DNA of 33,187 bases from Pseudomonadota bacterium (lineage in GTDB: Bacteria; Pseudomonadota; Gammaproteobacteria; Pseudomonadales; Pseudomonadaceae). Position 1 is the first letter of the stretch; each line of letters opens with the position of its first letter. This document shows positions 11,840 to 19,382 of this stretch, one piece after another. Position numbers and translations under genes: made by a program. Below the pieces are notes generated by a model. The model did not search any database. It was not told the DNA's origin and worked only from the letters and a program-made list of their open reading frames with translations. The stretch spans positions 1 through 33,187 of the forward strand of contig JAEYXX010000150.1 of the NCBI GenBank assembly GCA_023431055.1, in the 5' to 3' direction.

Positions 11840-12136
11840 ATGCAGACGAGCAAGACCCGCACCAGCTTCTACCGTCGCCTCTACGTGGCCTGGCTAATCG
11901 ACAGTGGCCAGGCAGTCAGCGTCCCCGCGCTGATGGAGGCCACCGGCATGCCGCGGCGCACCGCACAAGACACCCTCGCCGCCCTGTCCGAACTGGATAT
12001 CGACTGCCAGTTCGAGCAGAACCCGGGCGAGCGCAACAACGCCGGCCACTACCGAATTCACGACTGGGGGCCAATCGACAGGCAATGGATCGAAGCCAAC
12101 CTGCAACAGATCAAGGCGACGCTGGGTTATCCCTGA
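11840..12136 (+). CDS. Small winged helix-turn-helix protein
   Basis: A 98-residue cytosolic protein. Residues about 12-60 (YRRLYVAWLIDSG, VSVPALMEATGMPRRTAQDTLAAL) form a helix-turn-helix; the part after it (ELDIDCQFEQNPGERNNAGHYRIHDWG) looks like a wing. It resembles short stand-alone winged-helix proteins of unknown function (possibly the HTH_43 group; from memory, not checked). The Shine-Dalgarno CAGGAAG sits 7-8 bases before the ATG. It lies 36 bases after nhaD and 32 bases before an SLC13-type permease, so it is probably co-transcribed with transporter genes and may regulate them. No ligand-binding domain is present. Confidence 0.75.
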   Translation: MQTSKTRTSFYRRLYVAWLIDSGQAVSVPALMEATGMPRRTAQDTLAALSELDIDCQFEQNPGERNNAGHYRIHDWGPIDRQWIEANLQQIKATLGYP

Positions 12137-12168
12137 GATAATCGCTCCCGTACTTCATGGGGACTGCG

Positions 12169-13998
12169 ATGAATCCGGACCTGCTCTGGGTGCTCGGCCT
12201 GCTGGCCGGCGCCATAACCCTCTTCGTCATCGGCAAGCCACGCATGGACGTGGTCGCCTTGCTGGTGCTGGTCGCCCTGCCGCTGACCGGCGTACTCGAC
12301 CTGCAGCAGACCCTGGCCGGTTTCAGCGACGCCAACGTCATCCTGATTGCCGCATTGTTCGTCATCGGCGACGGCCTGGTGCGCACCGGCATCGCCTACC
12401 GCCTGGGCGACTGGCTGGTGGCCAAGGCCGGTAGCAGCGAGACGCGCCTGCTGATTCTGCTGATGCTGGCGGTGGCCGGCCTGGGCTCGGTGATGAGCTC
12501 CACCGGCGTGGTAGCGATCTTCATTCCGGTGGTGCTCGGTGTCGCCGCACGCCTGCGCATCGCCCCGGGCCGCCTGATGATGCCGCTGGCCTTCGCCGGG
12601 CTTATCAGTGGCATGCTCACCCTGGTCGCCACGCCGCCGAACCTGGTGGTGCACGCGGAACTGCGCCGCGCCGGCCTGGACGGCTTCGACTTCTTCGCCT
12701 TCACCCCCATCGGCCTGGCCGTGCTGGTGCTCGGCGTTGGCTACATGCTGGTCGCCCGCCGCTGGCTGGTGCGCAATGACGCCGACGGCAATGCCGAGCC
12801 ACCACGCCTGACCCTGGCCGACCTGGCCGAGCGCTATCGCCTCAGCGAGCGCGAGCGGCGCCTGCAGGTGCGCGCCGACTCGCCCCTGGCCAACCAAGTG
12901 CTCAATGAACTGCAGTTGCGCCGTGATCACGGCATCAATGTCATCGCCATCGAACGCCGCCAACGCCTGCGTACCCTGCTGCTGATGGCCAGCGGCAATA
13001 CCCTGCTGGAGCCGGGCGACGTACTGCTGGTGGATATCGCCAGCCCCACCATCGGCCTGCTCGGCAGCTACCAGACGCTGGGCCTGGAGCCCATGCCGCT
13101 GCCGCATTCGTATTTCAGCCTGCACGCCCATGAACTGGGCTTGGCCGAAGTGGCGCTGCCGCCGGAGTCGCAACTGCCGGGCAAGAGCATTCAGGAACTG
13201 GGCTTTCGTTCGCGGCACAAGCTCAACGTGGTTGGCCTGCGTCGTCAGGGACAAGCGCTGGAAGGCGTGCTGGTGGACGAGAAGCTCAAGGCCTCCGACA
13301 CCTTGCTGGTAGCCGGCGCCTGGCGCGATATACACCGCCTGCAGGGGCTGAGCCGCGACTTTCTGGTGCTCAGCCTGCCAGCGGAAGTGGCCGAGGTCGC
13401 ACCTGCCGCGCGCAAGGCACCCTATGCCCTGCTGAGCCTGGCAGTGATGGTAGGTTTGATGGTCAGCGGGCTGGTACCCAATGTGCAGGCCGCACTGATC
13501 GCCTGCCTGCTGATGGGGGCATTTCGCTGCATCGATCTGGACAGCGCCTACCGCGCCATTCACTGGCCGACGCTGATCCTCATCGTCGGCATGCTGCCTT
13601 TCGCCCAGGCGCTGCAGCAGACCGGTGGCGTCGAACTGGCGGTACAGGGTCTGGTGGGCGGCCTGGGTGATGCGGGGCCACATCTGATCCTGGCCAGCCT
13701 GTTCGTCCTGACCGCAGTGATTGGCCTGTTCATCTCCAACACCGCCACTGCGGTGCTGATGGCGCCGGTGGCCATCGCCACCGCGCAGGCACTGGGCGCC
13801 TCGCCGCTGCCTTTCGCCATGACCGTCGCACTGGCTGCCTCGGCGGCGTTCATGACGCCAATCTCCTCGCCGGTCAATACCCTGGTGCTCGGCCCCGGCC
13901 AGTACCGCTTCGGCGACTTCGTGCGCATCGGCGTCCCCTTCACCCTGCTGGTGATGATCGTCAGCGTACTGCTGGTGCCGCTGATCTTCCCGCTGTGA
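12169..13998 (+). CDS. SLC13/DASS-type permease with two RCK (TrkA-C) domains
   Basis: A 609-residue membrane protein. The first membrane half (about 1-195) contains SSTGVVAIFIPVV and VATPPNLVVHAELRR, and the second (about 405-609) contains ISNTATAVLMAPVAIA and MTPISSPVNTLVLGPGQY, the twin SNT/P loops of divalent-anion symporters. Between them lie two TrkA-C/RCK domains (about 225-300 and 320-400; note LLEPGDVLLVDI and LKASDTLLVAG), which bind ligands and gate transport. Such proteins are annotated as Na+-coupled sulfate or dicarboxylate carriers; the substrate here is unknown. ATG 12169 is preferred over 12157 because GGGGA lies 5 bases before it. The stop is only 6 bases from the convergent hemerythrin gene. 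Confidence 0.88.
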   Translation: MNPDLLWVLGLLAGAITLFVIGKPRMDVVALLVLVALPLTGVLDLQQTLAGFSDANVILIAALFVIGDGLVRTGIAYRLGDWLVAKAGSSETRLLILLMLAVAGLGSVMSSTGVVAIFIPVVLGVAARLRIAPGRLMMPLAFAGLISGMLTLVATPPNLVVHAELRRAGLDGFDFFAFTPIGLAVLVLGVGYMLVARRWLVRNDADGNAEPPRLTLADLAERYRLSERERRLQVRADSPLANQVLNELQLRRDHGINVIAIERRQRLRTLLLMASGNTLLEPGDVLLVDIASPTIGLLGSYQTLGLEPMPLPHSYFSLHAHELGLAEVALPPESQLPGKSIQELGFRSRHKLNVVGLRRQGQALEGVLVDEKLKASDTLLVAGAWRDIHRLQGLSRDFLVLSLPAEVAEVAPAARKAPYALLSLAVMVGLMVSGLVPNVQAALIACLLMGAFRCIDLDSAYRAIHWPTLILIVGMLPFAQALQQTGGVELAVQGLVGGLGDAGPHLILASLFVLTAVIGLFISNTATAVLMAPVAIATAQALGASPLPFAMTVALAASAAFMTPISSPVNTLVLGPGQYRFGDFVRIGVPFTLLVMIVSVLLVPLIFPL

Positions 13999-14004
13999 GA
14001 GCGC

Positions 14005-14475
14005 TCACGCCGCCCCACGGAAGAAGCGCCGCCCGGCGCGGCGCAGCCATCCTCCTTCGGAGGCATCGGCACTCAACCGACGCAGATTATCGTTGACGGC
14101 CTCAACGTAGTTACGGTCGTCGCTGCGGATATGGCTGAACAGCCAGCGTCCCAGCAGGCCCTTGAGCTCGTCAGCGATATCCTCACCGCTGGTGAAGCGC
14201 TGGCGGTAGTCCTCCACGCGCTTGATGAAGAGTGCGTGCACGCGCTTGTGCGCCTTGGTGAACACATAGCCGGCCTCCTCGAGCATCGCCTCCTCGAAGG
14301 CGAAGTGCGAGACGGTGTAGTCGATCAGCTCGTCGATGACCGTAGCGACCTTCGCCTTGCTGCCGGTTCGCTGAGCATCGTCCAATTGGTTGATCATGGC
14401 GACGATACGCTTGTGCTGATCGTCGATGACCGCGATGCCGGTATCGAGGTCGTCGCTCCACTCCAGGTACGCCAT
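14005..14475 (-). CDS. Bacteriohemerythrin
   Basis: A 156-residue four-helix, di-iron O2-binding protein. All seven expected ligands can be placed: H21, H57 and E61 (HFAFE), H76 and H80 (HKRVH), H115 and D120 (HIRSDD), with canonical spacings. The C-terminal 25 residues are a basic extension (WLRRAGRRFFRGAA) not needed for the fold. The start is supported by AAGGAAG eight bases before the ATG. In P. aeruginosa a comparable hemerythrin (PA1673, Mhr) is induced by Anr and helps microoxic fitness. An Anr-type box with well-placed -10 lies upstream here, which supports the same role. It converges on the SLC13 permease with a 6-base gap. Confidence 0.95.
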   Translation of the reverse strand: MAYLEWSDDLDTGIAVIDDQHKRIVAMINQLDDAQRTGSKAKVATVIDELIDYTVSHFAFEEAMLEEAGYVFTKAHKRVHALFIKRVEDYRQRFTSGEDIADELKGLLGRWLFSHIRSDDRNYVEAVNDNLRRLSADASEGGWLRRAGRRFFRGAA

Positions 14476-14508
14476 GGTGCTTCCTTGCTGCCGATCAAAG
14501 AGGCGCGC

Positions 14509-14514
14509 AGTCTA
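14509..14514 (-). promoter_or_regulatory. Candidate -10 box of the bacteriohemerythrin promoter
   Basis: TAGACT on the minus strand, 21 bases downstream of the Anr box edge. This is the spacing expected for an FNR/Anr class II promoter with the activator centred near -41.5. The predicted transcript would start near 14502, about 27 bases before the ATG. Confidence 0.6.
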
Positions 14515-14535
14515 AAACTGCAGACAAGCACCAAA

Positions 14536-14549
14536 TTGACTTGGATCAA
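14536..14549. promoter_or_regulatory. Anr/Fnr binding site
   Basis: TTGACTTGGATCAA differs from the Anr consensus TTGAT-N4-ATCAA at one base. It lies 61 bases upstream of the hemerythrin start. The palindrome could also act on the plus strand, but no good -10 is seen at the matching distance there. Confidence 0.75.
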
Positions 14550-14603
14550 CGCCCCCTGCTTCTTTTACGCTCTTGCCACATTCCGTTAACCAGAGCACAG
14601 ATC

Positions 14604-14705
14604 ATGGCGTTCAACTCCAGATCAGAGCTGGCGAGCCAGACATGGGAAAGCCCGGTGAGCATGTTCCAGGAAAATGTCTGCCAACTACATCCGGCTTCCC
14701 GCTAA
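14604..14705 (+). CDS. Possible 33-residue small ORF
   Basis: ATG 14604 to TAA 14703-14705 encodes a peptide beginning MAFNSRSELASQTW and ending QLHPASR. It lies 55 bases downstream of the Anr box on the opposite side from the hemerythrin. There is no strong Shine-Dalgarno (only AGAG-like), no signal peptide and no family I recognise. It could be a real small protein, a gene remnant, or chance; chance is not excluded. Confidence 0.15.
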   Translation: MAFNSRSELASQTWESPVSMFQENVCQLHPASR

Positions 14706-14796
14706 GGTTGCCGGCTGTACGCGCCCCCCCCTACCCGGGCAGCAATGGCAGACGCAGGGCGCCGCACGCCTGAACTCTTGATCGCGGCCGACACAG

Positions 14797-14827
14797 CCAT
14801 AGTCGTGCGCAGCCAGCACGACTATGG
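14797..14827. promoter_or_regulatory. Perfect 12-bp inverted repeat upstream of rlmF
   Basis: CCATAGTCGTGC (14797-14808), seven-base spacer, GCACGACTATGG (14816-14827). It ends 34 bases before the rlmF ATG. It could be an operator or a hairpin in the rlmF leader. No T tract follows, so a simple terminator is unlikely. Confidence 0.5.
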
Positions 14828-14861
14828 GAAAATCCCCCGCCCTACTCGCCGAAACCCATTC

Positions 14862-15863
14862 ATGCCCCAGCCGCCGAAACGCCCCCGCAAGCCCGCTCCC
14901 GCCGCTGTGAAAACTGCGCCGGCCAAGGGTGAGCTGCACCCACGCAACCGCCACCAGGGGCGCTACGACTTCCCCGCGCTGATCAAGGCCAGCCCAGAGC
15001 TGGGCGACTTCGTCATCACCAATCCTTATGGCAATGCAAGCATCGACTTCGCCAACCCGGCAGCGGTCAAAGTATTCAACCGCGCGCTACTGACGCAGTA
15101 CTACGGCATCCGCCACTGGGACATTCCCGATGGCTACCTGTGCCCGCCGATTCCCGGTCGCGCCGACTACCTGCACAACCTGGCCGACCTGCTGGCGACT
15201 GACAACGACGGGCAGATTCCCCATGGCGCCAAGGTGCGAGCCCTGGATATCGGCGTCGGCGCCAACTGCATCTACCCCCTGATCGGCCATTGCGAGTACG
15301 GCTGGCAGTTTCTCGGGGCAGATATCGCAGACGCGGCGCTGGCCTCTGCGCGCACCATCATCAGGGCCAATCCGCAGTTGGCGGGCGGCATCGAATTGCG
15401 CCAGCAGGCCAATGCCGAGCACGTATTTCTCGGTCTGCTGCAATCGAACGAGGCAGTCGACCTGACCCTGTGCAACCCGCCCTTCCACGCCAGCGCCGAT
15501 GAAGCCACCCGTGGCAGCACGCGCAAGTGGCGCAACCTAGGCAAGCTCGACCCGAAGCGCAAGCTACCGGTGCTCAACTTCGGCGGCCAGGCGGCCGAGC
15601 TATGGTGCCCCGGTGGCGAAGCCGCCTTTCTCAAGCGCATGGCCAACGAAAGCGCGCAGGTGGCGGAGCAGGTGCTGTGGTTCAGTAGCCTGGTGTCCAA
15701 AGGCAGCCATGTGGAATTGCTACAGGGCTGGCTGGCCAAGGCCGGCGCGACTGAGGTGCGTATCCTCGGTATGTCGCAGGGGCAGAAGCAGAGCCGCCTG
15801 GTGGCCTGGACGTTCAAGCATGCCGAAGAGCGCAGCGCTTGGCGCAACAACCGTTGGCGCTGA
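14862..15863 (+). CDS. rlmF: 23S rRNA (adenine-1618-N6)-methyltransferase RlmF
   Basis: A 333-residue SAM-dependent methyltransferase (YbiN family) that modifies A1618 of 23S rRNA. The N-terminus is basic and Pro-rich ([13 protein letters not shown]). Then come [16 protein letters not shown], the SAM-binding motif I region [16 protein letters not shown], and the catalytic NPPF at 205-208, typical of N6-adenine methyltransferases. [13 protein letters not shown] and the C-terminal SRLVAWTF are also family-typical. The frame is open 39 codons upstream, but ATG 14862 gives the normal start and the upstream part includes the palindrome. It is a single gene followed by repeats. Confidence 0.95.
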   Translation: MPQPPKRPRKPAPAAVKTAPAKGELHPRNRHQGRYDFPALIKASPELGDFVITNPYGNASIDFANPAAVKVFNRALLTQYYGIRHWDIPDGYLCPPIPGRADYLHNLADLLATDNDGQIPHGAKVRALDIGVGANCIYPLIGHCEYGWQFLGADIADAALASARTIIRANPQLAGGIELRQQANAEHVFLGLLQSNEAVDLTLCNPPFHASADEATRGSTRKWRNLGKLDPKRKLPVLNFGGQAAELWCPGGEAAFLKRMANESAQVAEQVLWFSSLVSKGSHVELLQGWLAKAGATEVRILGMSQGQKQSRLVAWTFKHAEERSAWRNNRWR

Positions 15864-15870
15864 GCTACCA

Positions 15871-16011
15871 AGTAGGGCATACCGGGCGGCGGTCCGTTCG
15901 CGCAGCAGTACGCCGCCGCAATTCACTAACCATCACCAATGGCGGACTGTTCGCTTAGGCTCCTGAGTCCGCCCTACGCCGGCACGCCAGGCGTTACCAA
16001 GGCACCAAACC
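15871..16011. repeat. Intergenic repeat, copy 1
   Basis: It begins AGTAGGGC (15871), contains CGCGCAGCAGTA, and has the hairpin GGCGGACT (15941-15948) / AGTCCGCC (15966-15973) around a loop with TGTTCGCT and CTCCTG. It ends with GTTACCAAGGCA. The same ordered blocks recur in copy 2; the hairpin period is 126 bp. Confidence 0.8.
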
Positions 16012-16135
16012 AGTAGGGCGTACTCGCGCAGCAGTAAGCCAACGCAACCCGCCAATCACCAGCAGTGGCGGACTGTTCGCTGGCGCTCCTGAGTCCGCCT
16101 TAAGCCGCTACACGCCGTTACCAGGGCAACCAGCC
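16012..16135. repeat. Intergenic repeat, copy 2
   Basis: It begins AGTAGGGC (16012), contains CGCGCAGCAGTA, and has the hairpin GGCGGACT (16067-16074) / AGTCCGCC (16092-16099). It continues to GTTACCAGGGCA, which is the stop codon and last codons of the permease on the minus strand. It may serve as that gene's terminator, though no T tract is present. Confidence 0.75.
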
Positions 16136-17362
16136 ACCCAACACCAGCCAGAGCCCGGCCACTGTCATGCTCAGCAGCGTCACCGGTACGCCGCTGCGCG
16201 CATAATCGACGAAGCCAAGCCTGACGCCCTGACGCTTCGCCCCCTCGGCGACGATCAGGTTGACCACGCTACCAATCAGCAGCAGGTTGCCGGCCAGGGT
16301 CGACATGATCGCCAGACCGATCAGCACCGAATGCGACAACTCCGGCATCAGACCCAGCAGCAACACCACAAAGGGCACGTTGCCAATCAGATTGCCCGCC
16401 ACCAGCGATGCAGTGGCCAGTGACACCACGCCCTGCGGCAACAGACCATGCTCGGCCAGCCAGGTGGCTCCCTGCGTCATTTGCGGCAACTGCAGCGCGG
16501 CGCCGCTGACCAGGAACAAACCGACGAACAGCAACAGCAGGTTCCAGTCCACCTTGTTCACGTAGTCGCGACTGTCCACCCGCCGCGACACCATCACCAG
16601 CACCGCGATCAACAGCGCCGATAGCTCACGTGGCAGCGCCGTGGCGAACAGCGCCAGCAGCGCGAGACTGGCCAGCAGCGGTTTGAGATAGCTGTGCGCG
16701 CCGTAGATATGCTCGACCGGCGTATCGTCCGCGGTCAGCGGCCTGGCCTCACCCCAGCGATGACGCCACTGTAGCCAGATCACCGCATAAACGATGGCCA
16801 TCGCGATCACTGCCGGCGGCCCGGCAACGGCCACATACCCCCAGAAATCCAGACCACCGGCCTGGCCGATGAGAATGTTCTGCGGGTTGCCGATCAGGCT
16901 CGCTGCCGAGCCGGCGTTGCACGATAACGCCAGCGCCAGCAGAAACGGCCGCGGCTCCAGCCCGCGCAGATGCAGGCTGCGACACAGCAGCGGCGTCAGG
17001 GCGAAAGCGACGATGTCGTTGACCAGCACCGCCGAGAGCAAGCCACCCAGCAGCACCACGCCCATCAGCAGCACAGCCGGGCGCTCGGCATGCTCGGTCA
17101 GGTAGCGGTTGAGCCAGGCATACACCCCGGAAAAATCGAACTGCGCCGAGATCAGCATCAACGCCAATAGCAGCAACAACGCGCCAGGGTCGAGATGATG
17201 GGCCGCATCCTCCATGCTCAGCGCACCGCTAACCAGCATCAGCACTGCCGCGCAGCAGGCAATCCAGCTGCGATCGATGCGCAGGCCGCGAACGCCACCA
17301 GCGGCCATGCCCAGGTAGGTGAGAACGAAAAGGCCGAGGGTCAGCCAGGCAGCGAAGGTCAT
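16118..17362 (-). CDS. SLC13/ArsB-like ion permease
   Basis: A 414-residue membrane protein with about eleven hydrophobic segments and two inverted-repeat halves. The motifs VLVNDIVAFALTPLL and NAGSAASLIGNPQNILIGQAGG lie in the first half, and AGNLIGNVPFVVLLLGLMPELSHS plus AGNLLLIGSVVNLIVAEGAKRQG in the second. These are ion-transporter superfamily hallmarks of the ArsB/CitMHS/SLC13 group. Substrate is unknown; arsenite is unlikely, since no ars genes are nearby. ATG 17362 is preferred to the in-frame TTG at 17377 because GGGTGA sits seven bases before it. Upstream on the same strand is a solute-binding protein gene whose stop lies 95 bases away. Confidence 0.85.
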   Translation of the reverse strand: MTFAAWLTLGLFVLTYLGMAAGGVRGLRIDRSWIACCAAVLMLVSGALSMEDAAHHLDPGALLLLLALMLISAQFDFSGVYAWLNRYLTEHAERPAVLLMGVVLLGGLLSAVLVNDIVAFALTPLLCRSLHLRGLEPRPFLLALALSCNAGSAASLIGNPQNILIGQAGGLDFWGYVAVAGPPAVIAMAIVYAVIWLQWRHRWGEARPLTADDTPVEHIYGAHSYLKPLLASLALLALFATALPRELSALLIAVLVMVSRRVDSRDYVNKVDWNLLLLFVGLFLVSGAALQLPQMTQGATWLAEHGLLPQGVVSLATASLVAGNLIGNVPFVVLLLGLMPELSHSVLIGLAIMSTLAGNLLLIGSVVNLIVAEGAKRQGVRLGFVDYARSGVPVTLLSMTVAGLWLVLGGWLPW

Positions 17363-17457
17363 GCGCGATTCACCCAAACGGATGCAGGTTGGAAGCAGCG
17401 GACTCTAGCCATGCCAGTGCCGCGCGGGAATAGCCACGGCATGGTTTTTTGCGCGTT

Positions 17458-18231
17458 TCAGGGCCGCGACATGTAAGTCGCCACCCGCCCCAGATAGGCC
17501 GGCGACTCGCGCTGACGCTGCACCTCGGTCCAGATTCGTTCGGCCAACTCGGGGTCACGCGCCAGCAGCGCGTTGGACAGCATCAGGTAATAGGGCTTTT
17601 CCTCGAGCAGTTGCGGCAGTTTCTCCACCCGCTGAGCCAACTGCGGATTGGCCTGCAAGACGAAATCGCCACGCATGGTCTGCAAGGCAACGGCCTCGAC
17701 CCGACCGTGCACCAGCATCTGTAACAGCGCCAGTGGATCGCGACTCGATTCGTCCACCTCCAGCCCGTGCGCCAGCAGCAGATCGCGAATGGAGAAGCCA
17801 CTGAGCGAGCCGACCCGGCCATTCACCTGGCTGAAACGCTGGCCGTCCCAGGACACCGCGCTGCCGATACGGCGGTACAGGGTATAACGCGAGGCGTGCA
17901 AACGCCTGGCGGCATCCGGGCGGCCATCGGCATTGGTGGGGTAATGGCCCATCTGCAGCCGCTCGGATTTGACGCTGGCAGCGAAAGCACCGTCATAGAG
18001 GCCCTGCTGCATGCCTGACAGACAGCGCTTCCACGGCACTGCTACATACACCACCTGCAATGCCAGCGCCTGCTGCACCAGATTGAGCAGCTCCAGGTTG
18101 AGGCCTGTGCCATCGGTCATCACCCAAGGGTAGGCGTTCTGATCCTCATGACAGAACGTCAAGGTTGGCTGGGCACCGTAGCAGGTGCTGGCCAATAGCC
18201 AGAGCAGGCAGTAATGCAGCGCTTTGTGCAA
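17458..18231 (-). CDS. Orphan periplasmic solute-binding protein (SBP_bac_3 type)
   Basis: A 257-residue protein with a Sec signal peptide (LHYCLLWLLASTCYGA, cleavage probably after residue 19-20). The mature part begins QPTLTFCHEDQNAYPWV and has the two-lobed family 3 layout: GLNLELLNLVQQAL, VPWKRCLSGMQQGLYDGAFAAS, and a second lobe with VGSLSGFSIRDLL. The start codon seems to be TTG 18231, with GGAG eight bases upstream and no in-frame ATG nearby. No ABC permease or ATPase gene is adjacent, so it may be a stand-alone sensor or binding protein. A divergent paralogue of the same fold starts at 18489. Confidence 0.82.
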   Translation of the reverse strand: MHKALHYCLLWLLASTCYGAQPTLTFCHEDQNAYPWVMTDGTGLNLELLNLVQQALALQVVYVAVPWKRCLSGMQQGLYDGAFAASVKSERLQMGHYPTNADGRPDAARRLHASRYTLYRRIGSAVSWDGQRFSQVNGRVGSLSGFSIRDLLLAHGLEVDESSRDPLALLQMLVHGRVEAVALQTMRGDFVLQANPQLAQRVEKLPQLLEEKPYYLMLSNALLARDPELAERIWTEVQRQRESPAYLGRVATYMSRP

Positions 18232-18488
18232 AAACCAGACTCCATCACCGGAACGCCTGAGAGCAGGCGTTCGATCCGCGGTTTGTCACCGACTTCTTGT
18301 CCTGCTCCAAGCATAGGCATATTCGCCCTGAGTCGTCTGCAGCAATTTGGTGCACGTTTGCGCTGACCAGCGTCAGACGCCAGACTTCGATCATTGCACT
18401 GCCTGGCAGCCAGCGGCATGACTGGGATCAACAGGGCAAAACCCTTAAAGTGCCATCATCCTGTTGCCCGAGCCGTCGAGGACTACAG

Positions 18489-19277
18489 ATGCGTCACGGC
18501 CTGTTGATTGTGCTGTTTAGCCTGTTCTGCTGCAGCCCGCTTGGGGCTGCAGAGGCACCTTTGCTGCGGATCAGCGCCGGCGAATGGCCGCCCTATCTGT
18601 CAGCCAGACTCGAACACCAGGGGCCGGTGGCCCATCTGCTGCGCGACCTGCTGGCGGAGGAAGGCTACCGTGTCGAATTCACCTTCCTGCCCTGGCCCCG
18701 CGCCTACGCCGAAGCCGCCGCAGGCCGGTTCGACGCCACCGCGGTATGGATGCACAAGACCGAGCGTGAGGCCGACTTTCTCTTCAGCGCCCCACTGCTC
18801 AACGAACAGTTCGTGTTCTTCCACCTGAAAACCCAACCGTTCGACTGGCAGCGCTTCGACGACCTCAGCGGCATGACCCTCGGCGGCGGCCTGGAATACA
18901 GCTACGGGCCGGCATTCGATGCCTTTCTCGCCGAAGGCAAGGTACGCATCGAACGAGTGTCCAGCGACCGGCAGAACTTCGAGAAGCTGCTCAAGGAGCG
19001 CGTGGTGCTCTATCCGCAGGAGCTCAACGTCGGCTACGCCGCGCTGCGTAACGAGTTCTCCAGCGCCGATGCCAAGCGCATCACCCACCACCCCAAGCCA
19101 CTGCTGGTCAACCTCAGCTACCTGATGCTGCCCAAGCGCCTGGCGCAGAGCGAAGCGCTACGCGAGCGCTTCAACGCTCGCCTGCAACAGTTCCGCGACG
19201 ACGGCCGTTACCAGAAGTATTTCGACGACCTGCAGGCTGGCCACTACCAACCCGTGCAGGAAGATACAGCGCCATAA
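18489..19277 (+). CDS. Orphan periplasmic solute-binding protein (SBP_bac_3 type), divergent paralogue
   Basis: A 262-residue secreted protein. The signal peptide is MRHGLLIVLFSLFCCSPLGAA; the mature part starts EAPLLRISAGEWPPYLS, a typical family 3 opening. It continues with HLLRDLLAEEGYRVEFTFLPWPRAYAEAAAGRFDATAVW and the second-lobe LSGMTLGGGLEYSYG, and ends with FRDDGRYQKYFDDLQAG. Many Pseudomonas proteins of this kind occur without transporter partners. The start ATG 18489 has GAGGA six bases before it. It shares a 257-bp divergent region with the other binding-protein gene, in which I see no clear promoter. Confidence 0.85.
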   Translation: MRHGLLIVLFSLFCCSPLGAAEAPLLRISAGEWPPYLSARLEHQGPVAHLLRDLLAEEGYRVEFTFLPWPRAYAEAAAGRFDATAVWMHKTEREADFLFSAPLLNEQFVFFHLKTQPFDWQRFDDLSGMTLGGGLEYSYGPAFDAFLAEGKVRIERVSSDRQNFEKLLKERVVLYPQELNVGYAALRNEFSSADAKRITHHPKPLLVNLSYLMLPKRLAQSEALRERFNARLQQFRDDGRYQKYFDDLQAGHYQPVQEDTAP

Positions 19278-19294
19278 CCGAAAAAACTCGGCGC

Positions 19295-19365
19295 CTGGAT
19301 TCCCGCCTACGCGGGAATGATGAGAACTCCAGACAGTCGTCATCCCCGCGAAGGCGGGGACCCAG
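19295..19365. repeat. Inverted pair of 27-bp GC-rich repeats
   Basis: Unit 1 (19295-19321, contains TTCCCGCCTACGCGGGAATGA) and unit 2 (19339-19365, CATCCCCGCGAAGGCGGGGA) are near reverse complements, and each is itself a small hairpin. They fill the gap between convergent genes and may end transcription from both sides. The widespread 'VPAFAGMT' spurious peptide is encoded here. Confidence 0.85.
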
Positions 19366-19382
19366 AAATGAGCAGTCAATGA

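Larger units (their letters stand above)
14476..14861. other. 386-bp divergent intergenic region between hemerythrin and rlmF
   Basis: It holds the Anr box and -10 for the hemerythrin, a possible 33-codon reading frame (14604-14705), a run of nine C (14724 region), and a perfect 12-bp inverted repeat at 14797-14827 just before rlmF. The middle part (about 14706-14790) shows nothing recognisable. Confidence 0.7.

Noticed and set aside
12127..13683. A 518-codon minus-strand frame opposite the RCK-containing permease
   Set aside because: Gln/Ala/His-rich antisense shadow without motifs. The plus-strand permease is clearly real.
14183..14461. Overlapping minus-strand frame inside the hemerythrin gene
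   Set aside because: Arg-rich out-of-frame reading without motifs; the hemerythrin frame has all seven iron ligands.
17409..17452. CCATGCC...GGCATGGTTTTTT, terminator-like on the plus strand
   Set aside because: Both flanking genes are on the minus strand, where the stem is preceded by A's and not followed by T's; the stem is short with a loop of over 20 bases.
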